A DNA stretch of 64,000 nt from UBA5287 sp041672395 (GTDB lineage Bacteria; Bacteroidota; Bacteroidia; Bacteroidales; Dysgonomonadaceae): assembly GCA_041672395.1 (NCBI GenBank), contig JBAYZS010000002.1:24233-88232 (forward strand). The letters run 5' to 3'. The notes under the pieces are model-generated. The model saw nothing but the letters and a program-made list of their open reading frames with translations, did not search any database and was not told the origin of the DNA. Positions within the stretch are counted from its first letter, which is position 1; every line of letters starts with the position of its first letter. Both the position numbers and the translations under genes were made by a program. This document shows, piece by piece, positions 60,940 through 64,000 of this stretch.

Positions 60940-61968
60940 ATGGCTAATACAGAAAAAGAAAAAGAAGTAGATGGTAACAAAAGCGAAAAAATGAAAGCTT
61001 TGCGTGCTGCAATGGATAAAATAGAAAAGACATACGGCAAGGGCTCAATTATGAAAATGGGAGACGAAAAAGTTGAAGATATGGCCGTAATATCTTCAGG
61101 TTCAATAGGTTTAAACATTGCGCTTGGTGTGGGAGGCTATCCAAGAGGTCGTGTCATAGAAATCTATGGTCCTGAATCTTCGGGTAAAACAACTTTGGCT
61201 ATTCATGCTATTGCTGAAGCACAAAAAGCCGGTGGTGTTGCTGCTTTTATTGATGCTGAACATGCTTTCGACAGGTTTTATGCCGAAAAACTGGGAGTTG
61301 ACATAGATAATCTTCTTATTTCTCAACCTAATAGCGGTGAAGAAGCACTGGAAATTACTGAACAACTTATTCGTTCTTCAGCAATCGATATTATAGTGAT
61401 TGACTCAGTTGCGGCTCTTACTCCAAAAAAAGAAATTGAAGGTGATATGGGAGATTCAAATGTCGGACTTCAAGCTCGATTGATGTCTCAAGCTTTAAGA
61501 AAACTAACGGGCGCAATAAGCAAAACCAATACAACATGTATATTTATCAATCAGTTACGTGAAAAAATTGGTGTAATGTTTGGTAATCCGGAAACAACAA
61601 CCGGAGGAAATGCACTGAAGTTCTATGCTTCTATTCGACTTGATATCCGTGGAAATGGATCACCTTTGAAAGAGGGTGAAGAAATGATTGGTAAACCAAC
61701 TCGTGTGAAAGTGGTTAAAAACAAAGTCGCTCCTCCTTTCCGTAAAGCTGAATTTGATATAATGTACGGTGAAGGTATTTCAAAATTAGGAGAAATAGTT
61801 GATATGGGCGCTGAACTTAATGTTATCAAGAAAAGCGGTTCATGGTATAGTTATAATGATACCAAACTTGCACAAGGTAGAGATGCTACAAAACAAGTGC
61901 TAAAAGACAATCCGGACTTGGCTGATGAGCTGGAAAAATTAATTTATGAAGCGCTGGCTGCAAAATAA
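60940..61968 (+). CDS. recA: Recombinase RecA
   Basis: The central strand-exchange protein and co-protease of homologous recombination. The 342-residue protein has Walker A GPESSGKTT (near residue 75), the Walker B IIVIDSVAAL, the L1 and L2 DNA loops (GDSNVGLQARLMSQ; FINQLREKIGVMFGNPETTTGG in outline) and the C-terminal domain ending early, without the long acidic tail of E. coli RecA. No LexA-type SOS box is recognisable upstream. A good terminator follows. Confidence 0.98.
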   Translation: MANTEKEKEVDGNKSEKMKALRAAMDKIEKTYGKGSIMKMGDEKVEDMAVISSGSIGLNIALGVGGYPRGRVIEIYGPESSGKTTLAIHAIAEAQKAGGVAAFIDAEHAFDRFYAEKLGVDIDNLLISQPNSGEEALEITEQLIRSSAIDIIVIDSVAALTPKKEIEGDMGDSNVGLQARLMSQALRKLTGAISKTNTTCIFINQLREKIGVMFGNPETTTGGNALKFYASIRLDIRGNGSPLKEGEEMIGKPTRVKVVKNKVAPPFRKAEFDIMYGEGISKLGEIVDMGAELNVIKKSGSWYSYNDTKLAQGRDATKQVLKDNPDLADELEKLIYEALAAK

Positions 61969-61975
61969 TTCATCT

Positions 61976-62004
61976 AAACGAGATTCCATAAAGGAGTCTC
62001 GTTT
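61976..62004 (+). terminator. Intrinsic terminator of recA
   Basis: A 12-bp stem (61976-61987 with 61993-62004, one G-U pair), 5-nt loop, then a T-rich stretch (TATAGTTTTTAT). Confidence 0.82.
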
Positions 62005-62042
62005 ATAGTTTTTATATCATTCTAATTATTGCTATAAAATTG

Positions 62043-64000
62043 ATGGGAACACATTATCGGTCACTAACTAATGAGGAAATAAAAACACTTGAACTTAATT
62101 ACTGTACGCATGAAGATTGGTCACAAGTATTTGTAAAAAAGCCATTCAATCCCAACTACATAAAAAACACTCAATTTTCAGGGGTTATTTATTTAGGATT
62201 ACTGGAAAAGAATTTTATTCTTACCGGTGGATTAAAAAAACATGCCTGCATTAATAATGCTGTTATCCATAATTGCACCATTGGTGATAATGTTGTTATC
62301 GAAAACATTCAGAATTATATTGCGAACTATCATATTGGAGATGATTGCTTTATACAAAATATAGATGTGATTTTAGTTGATGGTAAAACTTCTTTTGGAA
62401 ATGGAATAGAAGTAAATGTTCTGAACGAAACTGGTGGAAGTGAAGTGCATATTTACGATAAACTGTCTTCTCATTTTGCATATATTTATGCTCTTTATAA
62501 ATGTCGTCCACAACTAATTAAACAGATGAAAGTAATCATTGATAAATATACTAATGATCAATCATCAGATATGGGTTTTATTGGCAAGAATTGTAAGATA
62601 GTTAATGTTGGGTATATTAAAAATGTGAAAATAGGTTCGTATTGCAAAATAACGGGTGCTATGAAACTGAAAAACGGGTGTATAAATAGCAATGAAATTG
62701 CTCCTGTTTATGTTGGAAGAAACGTAATTGCTGAGGACTTTATTATTTCTTCTGGTTCTCATATTGATGGTGGAAGCATCATAACCAGATGTTTTGTAGG
62801 TCAGGCTTGTCTTTTGGGACATGGATATTCGGCATCTGATTCTCTATTCTTTAGTAATTGTCAGGGTGAGAATGGCGAGGCATGTGCCCTTTTTGCCGGT
62901 CCTTATACAGTCACACACCATAAATCTACGTTGTTAATTGCAAGTATGTTTTCTTTTATGAATGCTGGATCAGGCTCTAACCAAAGCAATCATTTGTACA
63001 AATTAGGTCCAATTCATCATGGTATTGTTGAGCGCGGAGCAAAAACAACTAGTAATTCGTATGTGCAATGGCCTTCAAAAGTAGGAACGTTTTCTCTTAT
63101 CATGGGAAGACACTATAAACATTCAGATACAAGTAATCTTCCATATTCTTATCTTATTGAAAAAGACAACACAACATATATTTCTCCGGGAATAAATTTA
63201 AGAAGTGTAGGAACAATACGTGATGCAAAAAAATGGCCGCAAAGAGATAATAGAAAGGATGTTGTCAATCTGGATTTTATTAATTTTAATTTATTGAGTC
63301 CTTTCACAATACAAAAGGTATTTGCGGGGATTGACATTTCAAATGGACTAAAAACCAACTCAGGAGAAAATTCTGATATTTATTCTTTTCAAAGTTGCAT
63401 TATAACAAATAGAGCATTAAAAAGAGGATTGTCGCTATATGAAATAGCAATCCATAAATTCCTTGGTAATTCAATTATAAAGAAACTCGAAAAGACTTTA
63501 TTCAAGTCTAATCAGGAAATACGGGAACAACTAAAACCAAAAACAAATATCGGTCTGGGCGATTGGATGGATCTTGCTGGACTAATTGCTCCACAAACCG
63601 AAATTGACTCTCTACTTGATGCAATAGAAAAAGGTCAAATTAACACAATGCATGAAATAAATGATGCATTTCAGACAATGTACGAAAAATACTATGAGTA
63701 CGAATGGACATGGGCGTGGAATAAAATACAAAAATTCTATCATTTATCGCTTGAAACAATCACAGCTCAAGATATTATTTCGATTATAAACAAGTGGGAA
63801 GAGAGTGTTTTAAGTTTGGATGAAATGATTTACAACGATGCAAAAAAGGAGTTCACGCTTTCTTATAAAACTAGATCGACTACAGATGAATACATTCAAA
63901 TGGATAATATTGATATTAAATGTTTTAACGATACTCTAAATCAAAATCCTTTTGTAATTTCCACATTGAAGCATATGGTCGATAAAAAAGAATTAGGTTA
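62043..64000 (+). CDS. DUF4954 family protein (partial, runs off the right edge)
   Basis: An uninterrupted frame of 652 codons from the ATG at 62043 to the window end, with no stop. The first half (about residues 60-280) is a left-handed beta-helix with hexapeptide-type turns (IGDNVVIEN, IGDDCFIQN, IGKNCKIVN, IGSYCKITG, VGRNVIAED), as in sugar-nucleotide acyl- or nucleotidyl-transferases. The conserved GSGSNQSNHLYKLGPIHHG block follows. The second half is helical. The whole matches the DUF4954 family of Bacteroidota, whose function is unknown to me. The recA terminator precedes it by 38 nt, so it has its own promoter. Confidence 0.85.
   Translation, partial: MGTHYRSLTNEEIKTLELNYCTHEDWSQVFVKKPFNPNYIKNTQFSGVIYLGLLEKNFILTGGLKKHACINNAVIHNCTIGDNVVIENIQNYIANYHIGDDCFIQNIDVILVDGKTSFGNGIEVNVLNETGGSEVHIYDKLSSHFAYIYALYKCRPQLIKQMKVIIDKYTNDQSSDMGFIGKNCKIVNVGYIKNVKIGSYCKITGAMKLKNGCINSNEIAPVYVGRNVIAEDFIISSGSHIDGGSIITRCFVGQACLLGHGYSASDSLFFSNCQGENGEACALFAGPYTVTHHKSTLLIASMFSFMNAGSGSNQSNHLYKLGPIHHGIVERGAKTTSNSYVQWPSKVGTFSLIMGRHYKHSDTSNLPYSYLIEKDNTTYISPGINLRSVGTIRDAKKWPQRDNRKDVVNLDFINFNLLSPFTIQKVFAGIDISNGLKTNSGENSDIYSFQSCIITNRALKRGLSLYEIAIHKFLGNSIIKKLEKTLFKSNQEIREQLKPKTNIGLGDWMDLAGLIAPQTEIDSLLDAIEKGQINTMHEINDAFQTMYEKYYEYEWTWAWNKIQKFYHLSLETITAQDIISIINKWEESVLSLDEMIYNDAKKEFTLSYKTRSTTDEYIQMDNIDIKCFNDTLNQNPFVISTLKHMVDKKELG

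Overview
The window is AT-rich chromosomal DNA from a member of the Bacteroidota, most likely the order Bacteroidales (a Paludibacter-, Dysgonomonas- or Porphyromonas-like relative; the genus cannot be fixed by eye). The evidence is phylum-typical gene content (DUF5606, DUF4954, short AMP nucleosidase, OmpP1/FadL porin, GH92/GH125 mannosidases), the ATP synthase order atpD-C-x-B-E-F-H-A-G, the ftsK-lolA-trxB neighbourhood, and promoters of the phylum's own type (TTTG, about 18-21 nt, TAnnTTTG) instead of -35/-10 boxes. It is core genome: I see no prophage, insertion sequence, integrase, CRISPR array or rRNA operon.

Layout. 1-383 is a gene-free stretch with a cluster of TACATTTG half-sites. 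384-4094: glutathione peroxidase, holA, AMP nucleosidase, an orphan HsdR_N nuclease-like protein and panB. 4187-11695 (minus strand): FadL-like porin, a Gly/Ser/Tyr-rich secreted protein, a PhnP-like metallohydrolase, a SPOR lipoprotein, a DUF3472 protein, lipB and a DUF4382 lipoprotein. An initiator tRNA lies at 11780-11851. 12010-19386: RlpA, a GH92/GH125 mannosidase pair, an Lrp-type regulator, an M20 amidohydrolase and a DUF1015 protein. 19516-21907: DMP19-like, DUF5606, cdsA and a small winged-helix protein. 21964-30224: galE, a predicted small RNA, plsC, long NfeD, folK, a two-receiver PEP/pyruvate-binding protein and a lytic transglycosylase. 30288-38290: uvrA, tpx, ftsK, a LolA-like protein and trxB. 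38344-43900: a VOC protein, a TIGR01777 epimerase, a phosphoesterase/beta-propeller protein with its esterase partner, a small GNAT and a DUF4126 membrane protein. 44203-51445 is the complete F1Fo ATP synthase operon. 51637-61968: ppk1, a YfcE-like phosphoesterase, a LysE-like exporter, purL, a thioesterase, dprA, bcp and recA. A DUF4954 gene begins at 62043 and runs off the right edge.

Functional themes are energy conservation (ATP synthase), peroxide and thiol defence (GPx, Tpx, Bcp, TrxB), DNA maintenance and uptake (HolA, UvrA, FtsK, DprA, RecA), phospholipid synthesis (CdsA, PlsC), cofactor synthesis (PanB, FolK, LipB), envelope remodelling (RlpA, SLT transglycosylase, LolA-like, SPOR) and mannoside breakdown.

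The least explained signals are not protein genes. (1) Two arrays of the same phased 11-bp repeat (consensus GTGRGAGCATA), 11.5 kb apart, each in the 3' region of a gene and in that gene's sense orientation. (2) A compact small-RNA unit at about 23308-23376 with a perfect phylum-type promoter and intrinsic terminator. (3) A terminator-like hairpin inside the predicted trxB leader. (4) Promoters whose upstream TTTG element is taken from the U-tract of the preceding terminator. (5) An initiator tRNA with two U-U mismatches in its T-stem.
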